In this document: piece after piece, positions 30,789 to 42,240 of the stretch | Layout: each line of letters opens with the position of its first letter | Position numbering within the stretch: position 1 is the first letter of the stretch | Position numbers and translations under genes: made by a program | The notes under the pieces: generated by a model | Told to the model about the DNA's origin: nothing | What the model saw: the letters and a program-made list of their open reading frames with translations, nothing else | The model's database searches: none | From: Lineus longissimus | Lineage: Eukaryota > Nemertea > Pilidiophora > Heteronemertea > Lineidae | Assembly (NCBI RefSeq): GCF_910592395.1 | Contig: NC_088315.1 | Location: 10,666,501-10,730,500 of the forward strand | DNA length: 64,000 nucleotides | Direction of reading: 5' to 3'

Positions 30789-33466
30789 AGCAACAAGATC
30801 ACCAAATCTTTACCATTGTAACCAAAACAAATCTATCGTTGACTTTTTGACATATTGTATTCACGGTGCCTAGCTAATCGTTGCAAATGATTGGGTGGTG
30901 AAGTGCAGACGATCCAACTGTTGTAGAACAGAGTTGACTACGAAAAAGTTAAACTCAGGTGTTTTAGCATATTGACCAGGAGTTATTGATCTGTTAGATA
31001 AGAACTTGCGGATTCTCAAGAAATTATAAGGCATTGTTAAATTGCTTCAATTGTATAATTTCTTTATCATGTTTATGAAAACATATTATATATATTTTTG
31101 AAGTGAATTCTGCTAAATTGATACAGACATACTGCGTGGTCGTACGTTAGTGGAGAACGTTTCGTAACCGCTGGTGTTAGATGACTGAAATTTGGTATGC
31201 TGATAGCTTTTTGAAATGTGCCCATAAGCATTTTTCATTTTTTCAATTTGACCGACTTTCTGGTCTCCTGGAGACCATACTGAAATAGCTTGGGGAACAC
31301 CATAATGAGGTAATGACATCATTAATGGACTTCGGAGTGGTAAATATAGATACAAGCAGATGCATTTGTTGACATGGACTTGGAATTTCTATATTTGTCC
31401 TAACCTCTTCAAATTTGATATGTTGACACCTTTAAGGCATCTCTACAATGTTGTCCAGGTTTACGTCAATTTGACATACATGTCTGGGGTGAATAGGTCA
31501 AGATCATAAAGTCCTATTTAGGTCATATCACAACATCATTCTTTAAATGTATGTCATTAATTACTCTGATCATTATGACAAGAATAATATAGTGGCTGAA
31601 ATATTTGGCCTTGACCTAATTTCCACTGTCACAGAGGTCAATGTTTCTAGTATCTTAACGGTAACCATTATTCCTGTCACTTACCACAGCTGACCACATG
31701 GCTCCTGACCATTTCATTCACCGAAACATGGAACCTTTAGTATGCAGGGATGCCCAGGTGTTGAAGTTGATAGCAAAGTGTTCAGTCTCCGATGTCGTCC
31801 ACAAAGAAGTGGACTTTGAGAGAAGTATGTGCGCTGTACAGTCCAAAAACTTCTACCTGGATACCTTCCACCAAATGTGACAACATGTGAACTGTAATAG
31901 TATTCAACATTATTTAAAAACCGTTAGAGTCAAGGAAGTCGTTTCTGATATCAAACATTAGGTAATGAGGATCAGGTTTACACTTACTCGGGTTCGTGAC
32001 CTACTGGCCTACTTAATGATCGTTCGAGCTACAATGTATATAAGCTAGTCGTGATTGGGATCAAACTTTTGCTTATCTTGATTAAGTTTTTAAACTGACC
32101 TTCTCTCCTAAAGACATTTAGAGCCGATGAGGAGTTGGTTTGAACTGACCTACTTTCCTGATTTACTGACCTGCATAAGGGCTAATAGAGCTGCCACGTT
32201 TCCTTCACCTTAATTATTTTTGTCTTCCTTTCAGTGTCTCGATGGTGATGATAATTCGATTATCCTAGATGTTAAGGACGATTGCCGATTGACGATAGGA
32301 CGATTGTCAAGACACATTGCCCATCTTTGTGGCCCGACAACCTGACAGTGATGATAGCTCCTACTGTTATGACACAGTTGATGCAATGGAGAACGCTATC
32401 ATCGACACGGCTTGCCGCAGATCAAACGATGAGACGACAACAAAAGTCAGTTACCAACAAGTGCTTGAAATGTTGCAAAGAAAACGATGAAAAAACAAAC
32501 TCCAGTGACTTAACCAAGGTGACATCTTTCCTTAACAACAAAGTTGTCGATGCAACTTTCTTCAAACCAACATCGCAGTGATGGATTCTGACAATGCCAT
32601 TGATTCCAGAACCCGATGAAACTACTCACGAGACGAACTAATATAACCGTAATGTCCGACTTTTTGTGTCTTCAAACTTAATTTTTTCCCAGAAATGTAG
32701 AAGAATATGTATTCGAACCGCACTAGATTCCAGCGATGCAGTGCAGTCATTTGCCTAAAACGACAGATGGGGTCGCAGTTGGCACACGGTAGCATGTAAG
32801 GCCTTATCGACCACATCCGCATTTGGCAACGAATGGGTTAGTACTTAGTTTTTTCAAAGCATTCAAAGTTGAAGTAGTCAAGTGGAAATACTTTTGACAG
32901 CACAAAATTCAAATCATCGCAACACCATGCTTCACTTGAAAAATTAATCGTACACTTCAAAATTCAGCACCTCCTAACATACCCCGAAAACTTTCTGCCT
33001 CAAATCTCTGTGTCACTGTCCGCTGCCAATGCTGTTTGGTTATTTGTCTAGGTTCCTCTGTGGTTTATCGGCGATTGCAGCCAATAACTGTGACCGCTCT
33101 ACTTTTATCATAATGTATCACAGCTTTCAAATAAGTCGTTTTAGGTTTTTATTATATTCCAACTTCAACTGCTGAACTGCTGGTACATAGGTCATGATCG
33201 AGTCACCACCACTTTCTGGCTGGCTTCAGCATGCTGGCAATTCCTTCAAAATTTGGTGCTGCCATTAACATTGTGGCAATTGCTCATATATAATCGAGAT
33301 GACGTTAATTCATTACCCAGAGACAAAGAGTTACATGTACAACCTAACCACTCTAGCCTGCTTACTACTGGCAAGTTTGTGGCTTCGCCATATCAAACTG
33401 CCCTTCAATTGATTGTGTTTCTCATAATCAGCTCAAATTGTTCATATAAAAATTGGCTCATATAGA
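30789..33466. other. Long non-coding stretch with pieces of a repeat shared with 40.4 kb
   Basis: 31050-31150 (ttctttatcatgtttatgaaaa and following, to acatactgcgt) and 32690-32840 match 40400-40500 and 40735-40880 in the same order and orientation, with different spacing. Several aggtcatat/ttgacct motifs occur at 31.2-32.2 kb. Short frames have no support. Confidence 0.5.
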
Positions 33467-34477
33467 TCAGTCGTTTGTTGTGAACATATCGACGTGTTTC
33501 CAATACATTTTTGTTGATTTGGAAACCCTTACAATGCGATAGAGAGTGCCGTCTAACACTTGGATGAAGTTCTTAAACGCGCTTCTGGGAATCTGGTATC
33601 TCAATTCAATGTCAACATGTTCAATGGCTAACGTTGTATCGAGGCGGCTCCTGACGCAGCCAATTCTAAATCCAAAGAATGCTGTCACTGTTTGCTCGTT
33701 ATTCCTTCCAAAGGCCGCAGTTACAATTAAAAGGTGATCTGATTCCCTAAACCATGAAATGCAAGATAAGAACTGGAGATCTGGAAAGTTGATAATGGAA
33801 CTAAATTCGGTTCTGGAGCCTGGGAGAGTAAAATGTTTGCTTCTTCTAAACCAGTATAAATATAATCCCCAATAGTCGTTCTCTTCTTTTTGACCAATAA
33901 TAAAGTACACAAGATCTTCGCCAAGGAAGAATTTGTGGTAAGTAGTCACCGGGACGTTTATTTCGATAGCGCTTTTTGAGGACAGTCTTATAACGGCGCT
34001 ATCATTCAGATTGAATGAATACATCCTAATGACAGACTGGCCGTATCGCTTGCAATCAATGACTAATGTCCCGTGTCGGAGCAAAATATTTAACTTCGTC
34101 ACATACACCCCGCTTACGCACGGGTCCGTTTCCGGTATGACTAGTTTCCACGTGCAGATGCCCAGCCTGACGTCAAAGAGGATAAATGTCAGATACTTTT
34201 GCTCTTCCCAGCAACTTACGACGATGTATCTATCATAGACGAGTGCAATGCTAGCTAGATACAGTTTAGCGTACACTAATTTGTTTACACGAAGGATTGT
34301 CCTATGGGTGAGAACGAATATACCTTGCTTTGAATTCAGACAAAACATGCACACATCGTAATCCTGTTTACCACGGACGTCGGTAACGACAACAATGGCG
34401 CCAGTCACGTGATTATAAAGCAACCTATCATGGTTGCCGATTTTTAATATCACAGGTGGTAGAAACCTCGCTCTCAT
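33467..34477 (-). CDS. Orphan single-exon protein, possible beta-propeller
   Basis: 336 residues, intact, ATG at 34477; the frame stays open upstream for about 19 more codons (basic, RNLRYRRR) to a TAA, so an upstream exon or earlier start is possible. It is almost entirely alternating hydrophobic beta-strand segments of 6-8 residues spaced by turns (GAIVVVTD, RYIVVSCW, LTFILFDV, ICTWKLVIP, LLIVTAAF), as in seven-bladed propellers such as F-box-associated or WD-like domains. No signal peptide, TM helix or catalytic motif is seen and I do not recognise the family. A similar-sized orphan frame lies 1 kb upstream on the same strand. No transposon feature overlaps it. Confidence 0.55.
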   Translation of the reverse strand: MRARFLPPVILKIGNHDRLLYNHVTGAIVVVTDVRGKQDYDVCMFCLNSKQGIFVLTHRTILRVNKLVYAKLYLASIALVYDRYIVVSCWEEQKYLTFILFDVRLGICTWKLVIPETDPCVSGVYVTKLNILLRHGTLVIDCKRYGQSVIRMYSFNLNDSAVIRLSSKSAIEINVPVTTYHKFFLGEDLVYFIIGQKEENDYWGLYLYWFRRSKHFTLPGSRTEFSSIINFPDLQFLSCISWFRESDHLLIVTAAFGRNNEQTVTAFFGFRIGCVRSRLDTTLAIEHVDIELRYQIPRSAFKNFIQVLDGTLYRIVRVSKSTKMYWKHVDMFTTND

Positions 34478-35527
34478 TCTGCGTCTGTACCGTAGATTTC
34501 GATTACCCTTAATAAGTAAGTGATAGAACCATTAAATATTCCAGAGCTAATATTTGTTTTCTTGGAAAACTTTCATTAGTGTGATATCGTTATCTTTGAC
34601 GAAGATATTCATCAATATTGGTAGTATTGCCGGTCATAAGCCAGCTATTTTTCGTCGTGGGGGGGGGGGGGCAAAACACCTCTTTATCCTCCGCCAGTTT
34701 GAAAATCAGCCCAAAACGTGCATGAAAAAGACGTGTTTTGTAATTCTTTGGAGGGACATTTGTCCCCCCTCTCGCGCCAAGCCCCTCTAGCTACGGCCCA
34801 GTACAAGGTTTATAAAGGTAGTCTATCACTGTCGTAAAACAAAGCAAGTGTACTGGAAAAGACATATTGGGTGAATGACCTAGTTTATAATGTCAGACTT
34901 TTGAACTAGTATCTGACCGCCTCATTCCGAGATTATCCAGCTTCAAACTGAAGACTACCTCTTTCAACTGAGCCCTCGTATTAACCGTTCATCAAATTGA
35001 CATTTACCTTATTGTTGTTAGTGTTTTCCAAGACATCCAAGGAGTGTATATTTTGATATTTTTAAACTGGCATGATGTTATATCTCCAGCTTCAGTGTTT
35101 GAACAAAAGAAGTCAGACGAATGAGAGGAATCAAAGCACAAATGACAACATTTTTCGTTCAAACGCTACAGCCAACATCAGTTTAAAAGTCTTAAATAGC
35201 ACTTCAAGTGTTTTGACATATTCCACTAGCGTGGTCATCCTTTAATCAAGATCTTAGGAAGCCAGTTCTATCAAAATAATGGTGAATATTGGCTGATCTG
35301 AATGGCATAATTGGCTTTCCTACTAAACCAGTCATCGCCAACACCAGTCGTCGCTCAGCAGAGGCAGGGCAGGCAATACCAGCTCCCAAAGATCTGGGAC
35401 ATTAGTTCGACGTCTTCAAACGAAACTCGTAAAACCACCAGGTGGTAGACGAAAGTAATTGATGCGTACTAAAATTTACATTACAGTGGACAGGTTATGA
35501 GGGCCGATGTCTCAGAGTTTTTCTTGT
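34478..35527. other. Intergenic region between the two orphan frames
   Basis: Contains a run of about a dozen G near 34659 and AT-rich sequence. No gene or structured repeat is supported. Confidence 0.4.
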
Positions 35528-36490
35528 TCAGTCTACTCTTGTATATCTAACCACATACTTTGTGTTTGAGTTAAAAGGTTTTGAACGAATCATGTGCATT
35601 ATTTGGCCTTTCTCATTGATGTAAACAAGTTTACCAGCATATTTTTCAAGACTTACGTGTGTGCCTGTTTTTCTTATGTAGGCCTTTTTGTAACACTCGA
35701 TGACAAACCCGAAGCGTAACATCAGCCCACTGAGGACAAATTTAACTCCATAGTTTGGATTTGATATGATGCCAAACAATTTTGCCCCTCCCGAGTAGGC
35801 TTTTATTAAGTGTGTCTGAAGTAAGCTATACCCGGATGATTGTCCTTGCATGTAATGATATACAGCCACCGTCAAATAGTTTTCACGCTGACATATAAAA
35901 CCAACTGCGAATAAGTTGTAGTTGAACCAAGTTGGATTAACTTTGTGAACATGAGGGAAGTGAAGATGCGTTTTATTAGTTAACCGTAGAACAGGCTCTG
36001 AGCCTGATTCTATGTAGTAGTCAAACAAAAAAATACTTCGGGGAAAATCAATGCACATCATCACAGCCTTTTCAGAAAATCGTAAATCTAAAACCGGGTT
36101 ATATTCAGGGTAATTTACTTCTTTTTCGAGACATTGCCTGCCCTCCTTGGGCAGAATTAGACTTCCGTTTACAATACCCTTTGCAAAATCATACATGTAG
36201 ACTTCAGGGCCATCAAAGATCAAGAGGAATTTTTCAAAGTAGGCAAATGTTCCTCTCGGCTGGCGTGAGAAAAACGAGCCGTTATATTTCACTCGAAACA
36301 CATGAGTTATTGGTTTATACTCATAAATCAAAAAGTTCGAAACTCCTGATTTTTCCAAATATACTGCTATAAGATACTCGAGATTGAGGTGGTATTTTTT
36401 CATAGGTTTTGGTGGTATGAGTAATGCCGGGGGACCCCGTGTATACATGTTCCTGTGCTGAACAGAAAGAGAAATCAGCGAACCATTCAT
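35528..36490 (-). CDS. Second orphan single-exon protein, beta-rich
   Basis: 320 residues, intact, ATG at 36490. The frame is open 11 codons further up to a TAG that itself could be the end of an intron (catacatag), so the true start may be in another exon. Beta-strand segments repeat (LNLEYLIAVYLE, FLIYEYKPITHVFRV, FEKFLLIFDGPEVYMYDF, KAVMMCIDFPRSIFLFDYY, LTVAVYHYM, GFVIECYKKAY, KLVYINEKGQIMHMI), matching a propeller-like fold. Size, strand and texture resemble the frame at 33467-34477, but direct residue identity is too low for me to claim paralogy. No domain is recognised and no repeat overlaps. Confidence 0.55.
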   Translation of the reverse strand: MNGSLISLSVQHRNMYTRGPPALLIPPKPMKKYHLNLEYLIAVYLEKSGVSNFLIYEYKPITHVFRVKYNGSFFSRQPRGTFAYFEKFLLIFDGPEVYMYDFAKGIVNGSLILPKEGRQCLEKEVNYPEYNPVLDLRFSEKAVMMCIDFPRSIFLFDYYIESGSEPVLRLTNKTHLHFPHVHKVNPTWFNYNLFAVGFICQRENYLTVAVYHYMQGQSSGYSLLQTHLIKAYSGGAKLFGIISNPNYGVKFVLSGLMLRFGFVIECYKKAYIRKTGTHVSLEKYAGKLVYINEKGQIMHMIRSKPFNSNTKYVVRYTRVD

Positions 36491-38321
36491 CTTAACGTCA
36501 AAATCAGTGATTTCCAGAGTTCGACGCGGCTATGTATGCTTGATATATATAACGGCATTTCAGTAATCGGTGTTATACCACAATTAACCTACAGTGGTGA
36601 CCTACCACCATCCGGAGACTATCAGGTTCCGATCCCTAAACATTTTACCTGTTCAGTAACACAACGAGTAAAGTTTGCTTGACCAGACGGTTTAATTTGC
36701 TTCTTCTCCATTCTACCAAGAATGAATAAAGACTAAACATTTGGACTGCAGTACTACAGCACCTTAAGCAGCACTCGGTACCAGATTATGGTGGCTTTTT
36801 CAAGATAATTCGGCTTTTATTCAATGCCTATCGCTACTATTGGCTGGTTGTTGCTTGATTTCATTTCACAAACAAATATTACATGCATCAAATAGTGTAA
36901 CTTATTTGGAGGCTGATGAGGAAATTGTATTTTATACGAAGTTCTAAAACCATTCTAAGACAACGCCAAATCACGGGAAATTGAATAATCCGTTTGGTCG
37001 CTTCGACAAATGCTCTGTATATCTCCTTTATCTTTGGGAGCTCAGAGCTGCATAAGGTATAGTTTTGTTCGTCTTGTTGTTATCTTTACTATGAATTGTA
37101 TCTGAGTCGAGGAAAAGTTAATCCACCCATTAAAAACATGAGGTTTTTTTATTTCTTGATTCTACGCATTTAAATTGAGTGTATTACCAAAAAATGCTCG
37201 CGTCTTTAAAAAATAGATTTCCTTGTACCTCATCCCTTTCTTTGCAACTTATTAAGCTTTATATATTTAGCTATCTCCCGATTCATTGCTGAAATGTTCT
37301 CTTCCCTGCCTTATGCCTTCTGCCAATATAGGCCAATTTTGAGATACGTGCACATGTCCATCCACACTGTATTCCGTCTGGTCTGTTTTCCGGTATAGGA
37401 TTAAAAATAGACGTCCTCACTTCATATTAGGGTCCACCTATTCCTCTCTCCCGAACCGTCCTGGGCTTTGGGAGGCTGTCAAATTACCAAGGGCACTGTC
37501 ATGCGATAAAGACGAAGACGAAGGACCTAATCAGATGAATCGTGATCATTCCTCAGATTGTAACTGTGTCCGATCGTACGACATCCCTATCACATTCAAG
37601 CACAGCATCAGGAATGGTTCTTCCCCAAGGCATGATGAGCTGATACTTTCAATTCAAATTTTACATACTCTGAATAAGATCAAAGAGTCTTATTGACCAG
37701 ACCCGGGGAACATCTAATAAATGTCACATGACACAGCCAGGGAGTCAACACTTGAGCCAACGAGACAGGTGTTCATCATGGCAGTGCGTACATGTAGCTA
37801 CCTTATGGGGCTGGAGAGGTGAGGGGACAAAATGACACTCAGAAAATCGCGTTTTAGAAACACATTAATTTTTTGGTGACTTCTTTGCTCACTCTCAAGC
37901 TACGCTCCTGCATGGACAACAAACACGTTGCCAATTTGGAAGGACACAAAGTTGACCAACTAAAAGATAACTAGAGATAAAAAACGATGGCGCATATTGC
38001 GCTCCCCCTCCCTCACGCATACAGTCGCTTCGACAGACCACGACTCTTACGGGGTTTAAGAAAAAGTAGAAACAGTAGCAGGAGAAAACTTCTGTTGATG
38101 GCGCCGGAAATCTGACCCGATGATGGCTTCGAGAGAAAATGGAAATTACCGAGATGGTAAACAATTGGAATCAAGCTCATAACACCTTTGTTGACAACTT
38201 AACAATTTCAAAAGATATCAGATGAAGTTGTTTTGATGGCTTATTACCTTTTTTTGAAGCATTCTTGATCCATGATGGTCATCAAGTTCACCCTTTCCCA
38301 TACACCTCCCCCTCCGCTTAC
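36491..38321. other. Unassigned sequence
   Basis: No supported gene. A TATA-like tatatataacg at about 36543 precedes the orphan frame on neither a proven promoter distance nor strand. Frames at 37895-38164 have no motif support. Confidence 0.35.
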
Positions 38322-38490
38322 TCAATTGGCAACAAATGTCTCCGTCATGCCAGTAATTAACAGTAAGACATCCTTTTGTTATAAGACACACGACAACACA
38401 CCGGATTTGGCTGAAGGTTTGGCCCTTCACTTTTAAATCGACACGTTTGAAAGCCAAGTTATCGACCACATGTTCAAAAACCGCCTGTCT
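38322..38490 (-). CDS. Candidate PAN/apple-domain exon
   Basis: Bounded on minus by acceptor-like actcag (exon from 38490, or 38484 after acag) and a donor GTAAGC (from 38321 down). The encoded peptide, QAVFEHVVDNLAFKRVDLKV then CVVVCLITKGCLTVNYW and DGDICCQL, has the Cys spacing and C-x3-C...C-x-(S/T)-(V/F)-N-Y pattern ending in C-x-L of PAN/apple domains, which are extracellular binding modules. No flanking exon was identified, so this could be one exon of a secreted or receptor gene extending beyond what I can trace, or an orphaned exon. Confidence 0.4.
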
Positions 38491-41169
38491 CTGAGTAACA
38501 CCCATGCTGATCTCTTTATTTCTGAATCTTACCCCATTTTAGTGTCCAATGAATAAAATGTAACATTGGATGAATGTCTTGAATGAGTTCTGGTTAAGAT
38601 AAGAACTGATAAACAGTCTTCATCCCATGAGGGTACTTTGTCATGATGTTTTGCTAATCGAGATGACTGAAACGCTTCGCAAAATAGCCGATGCAGATAA
38701 TTTGATCAACATTCTTCTAAAACGACTCTTTAAGCTTGGATTGAAAGGCAAATTGTATTTTCCAAGGTGAATACAGAATTTGCCTACCAACTATGCCAAT
38801 GATACATCAAAGGAGAGTGATGCCTGCTGACTGTATTTATATTGGTTCTTTATTTTAAACCTTTAGTTTCAACCCATTAATGGATGCAATCACTACGCCA
38901 TTCGAATGTGAGGACCAAGTGACGAAGTTACCGGAGACCATGATAACTCAAAATGTCATTTTGGGACTCGCGTCATACAGGTTTCGCGTGAAAATAGCAA
39001 CAGTGTATAACAATTTGATCATGGCTATTTATACGCGAGTCCATTAATGCACTTTTTCCAAGCAAGCCCCCCCCTCTCCCCACCAATACTATTCCTAGCC
39101 CTCTGATCATAATCCTTATCGAAGAGAACAGCACACATGCAATTGTACTACTCTAAACGCAAAGTACGATGATAGGTAATAAGTTGATGGCAAGAGTTAC
39201 ATTCGCTGTAGGTAGCGCGACGTTAGCATTCAAGAATTTCATTCATTCCTTGCGAAATCCCAAAGAAGACGCCTTTAGTGGCAACCGAAACGCTGAAGTT
39301 GTGTCCCAAAAGTTAAAATTCGACGTCATGTCTCAAAACGGTCATATCTCAGAAACGGGAGGTCGGACTGACATGGAGTTTTCAAGTGCAAATAATGCAG
39401 AAGATTAATGTAGGAAGCTCTTTTCTTAGAGCCGTACGATTTACTCAATGTAAACTGTCTGAACAACAGATATCTGAAGCTGGGCATTCTTTGCCTACTT
39501 TGATGTCATCCTTGCATGAAAATTATTAGTACATGTATATGGTTGACAGCTTTATTTAGCATTATCAATTTCTATCCATGTTTCCGTTAGATTCGTCCAT
39601 ATCGCATGCCGAATTTCCAAGTAAAACATGGAGTTGGTATCTTACAGACGTACATCATCTTAGCAATACAAGGCATTATTTCAGTCCAAAATTTGCGTGA
39701 CCTCGGGGTTGTCATTATGACGGTGAGGCAGAAACTTGCATTGTTAACAAAATGATAATCTTGGCAGTACCTATCTTCTCATCTGCTGTCACTACGACAT
39801 ATAGCGAGAAAGATCACCTCCTTTATACCTACATTCAATTCCTTTTCTGCTTCTACGATGTTTCGGTTAATTTCCAGTTTGCTACAGGCGTAGCCGTTGA
39901 ATGAAAATGATTTGCCTTTATCTCCCTACAACTGTTTTAAAAACCAAATATAAACATCAGTAATTCTCGAGTTTTCTACAAGAACAACAACACAGGCATG
40001 ACAGGCTACTCTGTCCATATCAATATGTTACAGGCGTCGATGTGTGAAGAGTATGTCATTTCTGTAGCAGACGACGTTGAGACTTTCGGGCTCTATGAAA
40101 ATAGTGTTGCACTTGTGGTGATGACTGTTGCACTCGGTTACTCCAAAGCAAGTAGAGGGTTACAACCGTTGCCAAACATAATGGAAAGACTGGCATTTGT
40201 TGCAACAACTTGTTTTCATCATCAATCTTCAACCATCACATGATCATACCAGAGAATTGAGAACTAGGATGTGACTGATTTGAGGTAACCTCTGCTGGAA
40301 CAGCGCAGTCTTGCAGGCTTATCCTCATCACGTGTCATTGCTGTCTGCTAACTTTATCTTTCAAACCATGCAGTAAATCACCCTTTCAATTGTTCAATTG
40401 TTTCAATTGTTGAACTTCTTTATCATGTTTTGGAAACATATTATATATTTTGAATTCTGATTAATCGATACAGACATACTGCGCTTGGTCATATACCTAT
40501 TAATATTTGAATATAGTTGCTCATTCTGTATCTTACCACTAATTGGGAATTCCTTTTTTTCTGTACTTGGTGAATTGAGAGTCCAAAAATTCGCGAAGAT
40601 GCAGCCAAGCAAAAGGGAAGAAAAAAATACGAATGTATCTTTAAAATTTTTTATAATAAGTCATAATAACATTTTAAAAACAGACAGTGAAGTTTTAGAC
40701 ATTTACAATTTTCTGCCAGGAATTGAGACAAAATGCATGTATTCAAACCGCACTTCTACCGATAGATTCCTGCGATACAGAACAGTCATTTGCCCAAAAC
40801 GACTGGGGTTGCAGTTGGCACATGGTCACAAAAGGCATTTTCAACCACAGGTGCTTGACAACGAAAAGGTTAATTATGTATGTCTATGTTTATTTTCGGA
40901 CATAAAAGTACAACTACAAAATACTGTGCGAAGTGCATGAACTTCAAACCTTAAGTGCAGCAATAGCTATTACAGTTTACAATAATTTTCTAAATTAATT
41001 CGTGCAGAGAAAATCAATAATATGTCCAACTTCTTCCTCTGAAAGTAAATGATCATCGGCCTCCCTCAGTGTTAGTCACTCTCGGATGTAATGTGCGGTT
41101 CGATATGCGGCAGTGTTCACATCAACTCTTTTTACAATAAGATACGAATAATTCATGCGGTCCACGTCA
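38491..41169. other. Mostly unassigned; holds second copy of the repeat seen at 31-32.8 kb
   Basis: 40400-40880 contains the compact copy (tttatcatgttttggaaaca ... cttgacaacgaaaaggtta) of the repeat whose parts are at 31.05 and 32.7 kb. 38962-39045 has a short inverted ggactcgcgt/acgcgagtcc pair. Frames at 39169-39408 and 39998-40243 have no motif support. Confidence 0.45.
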
Positions 41170-42240
41170 TATATATAAAATCCGGTATACGGTAAAAAAG
41201 TATAGGAAAAAAAGGTACAGGAAAAAAGGTACGGAAATAAAGGTACAGGAAATAAAAGTACAGGAAATAAAAGTACTGGAAATAAAGGTACCGGAAAAAA
41301 AGGTATCGGAAAAAAGGTACAGAAAATGGCATAAGTAGGTAAAAAAGTACACAATTTTTTTTAGAATATTATTCTCTTCAACTGGTTCAGACTCGGCCTA
41401 TGTCTTAATCTTTTCTTGCCCATTTTTCTTCTTCTGTGACTCAGGTGGTGCCTTAAAATAGTTTAATACATTGCGGACAATTTTGTTACGGAATTAATCT
41501 GAGGAAAATTCATGGAAGAAGTTGCCCAACAAGGGAGCTGACGTTTTTTTGGTAATAACTACATTCACGTTTTTTTTAATTTTAAAATACTCGTGTCGTA
41601 TTCTTATCAGGGGCGAATCGAGGATCTTGGGAATGGGGGGGGGGGGGGGGGGGCGCACCTGGCATCCTACCTGTAATTAAGATTCTCACCAATTTCCCTA
41701 AATAGCTTGTGTTTGGTCTTAAATCTAATAATTTGTCTTTTAAGGCCTAATTGGCCAGGCATATTGTTAATTGGCTCCAGCTCTGTGATGAATGTTAATT
41801 GATTAATTGCAATTTAACTTGAACACTGGTACATTTATCAGTTAACCCTTTTGCAGAGGGAATTGTCCTAGAATCTTTACAATCATCATGATCTCGATAG
41901 CTGTGTTTTCACTATTGAAAACCATAACGGTATACCGGAAATTTGATTATTGATATGCCTATTTCTAAGGCCTATGCAATGCCTACGCAACAAATAATAA
42001 AGTTAAAGTGATGAATAGAAAAAAAGAGAATTCAAATAATATTCAAAAACAAAAATTGTGTACCCTTTTTACCTATTTATGCCATTTTGTGTACCTATTT
42101 TTCCAGTACCTTTTTTTCCGGTACCTTTATTTCCGGTACTTTTATTTTCTGTACTTTTATTTCCTGTACCTTTATTTCCGTACTTTTTTTTCCTGAACCT
42201 TTTTTCCTGTACCTTTATTACCTAGATTCATAAAATCCGT
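41170..42240 (+). mobile_element. Fold-back element built from inverted minisatellites
   Basis: 41190-41345 is an array of 11-13 bp units on the pattern ggaaataaaggtac / ggaaaaaaggtac. 42055-42225 is the same array in reverse complement. The outer borders also match in inverted orientation (ataaaatccg at 41174 against the region ending ataaaatccg near 42240 only loosely). The core between (41350-42050) is AT-rich and holds a G run at about 41635-41653. This layout is typical of fold-back elements; no transposase is present. Confidence 0.6.

Noticed and set aside
37895-38164. 89-codon minus frame with hydrophobic N-terminus
   Set aside because: No motif, low-complexity codon use, no conserved neighbour; likely chance.
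39169-39408. 79-codon plus frame
   Set aside because: No recognisable domain and no splice or promoter support.
41635-41653. Long G run as a possible functional quadruplex
   Set aside because: Single homopolymer in AT-rich DNA, similar runs occur elsewhere in the window; nothing beyond length supports function.
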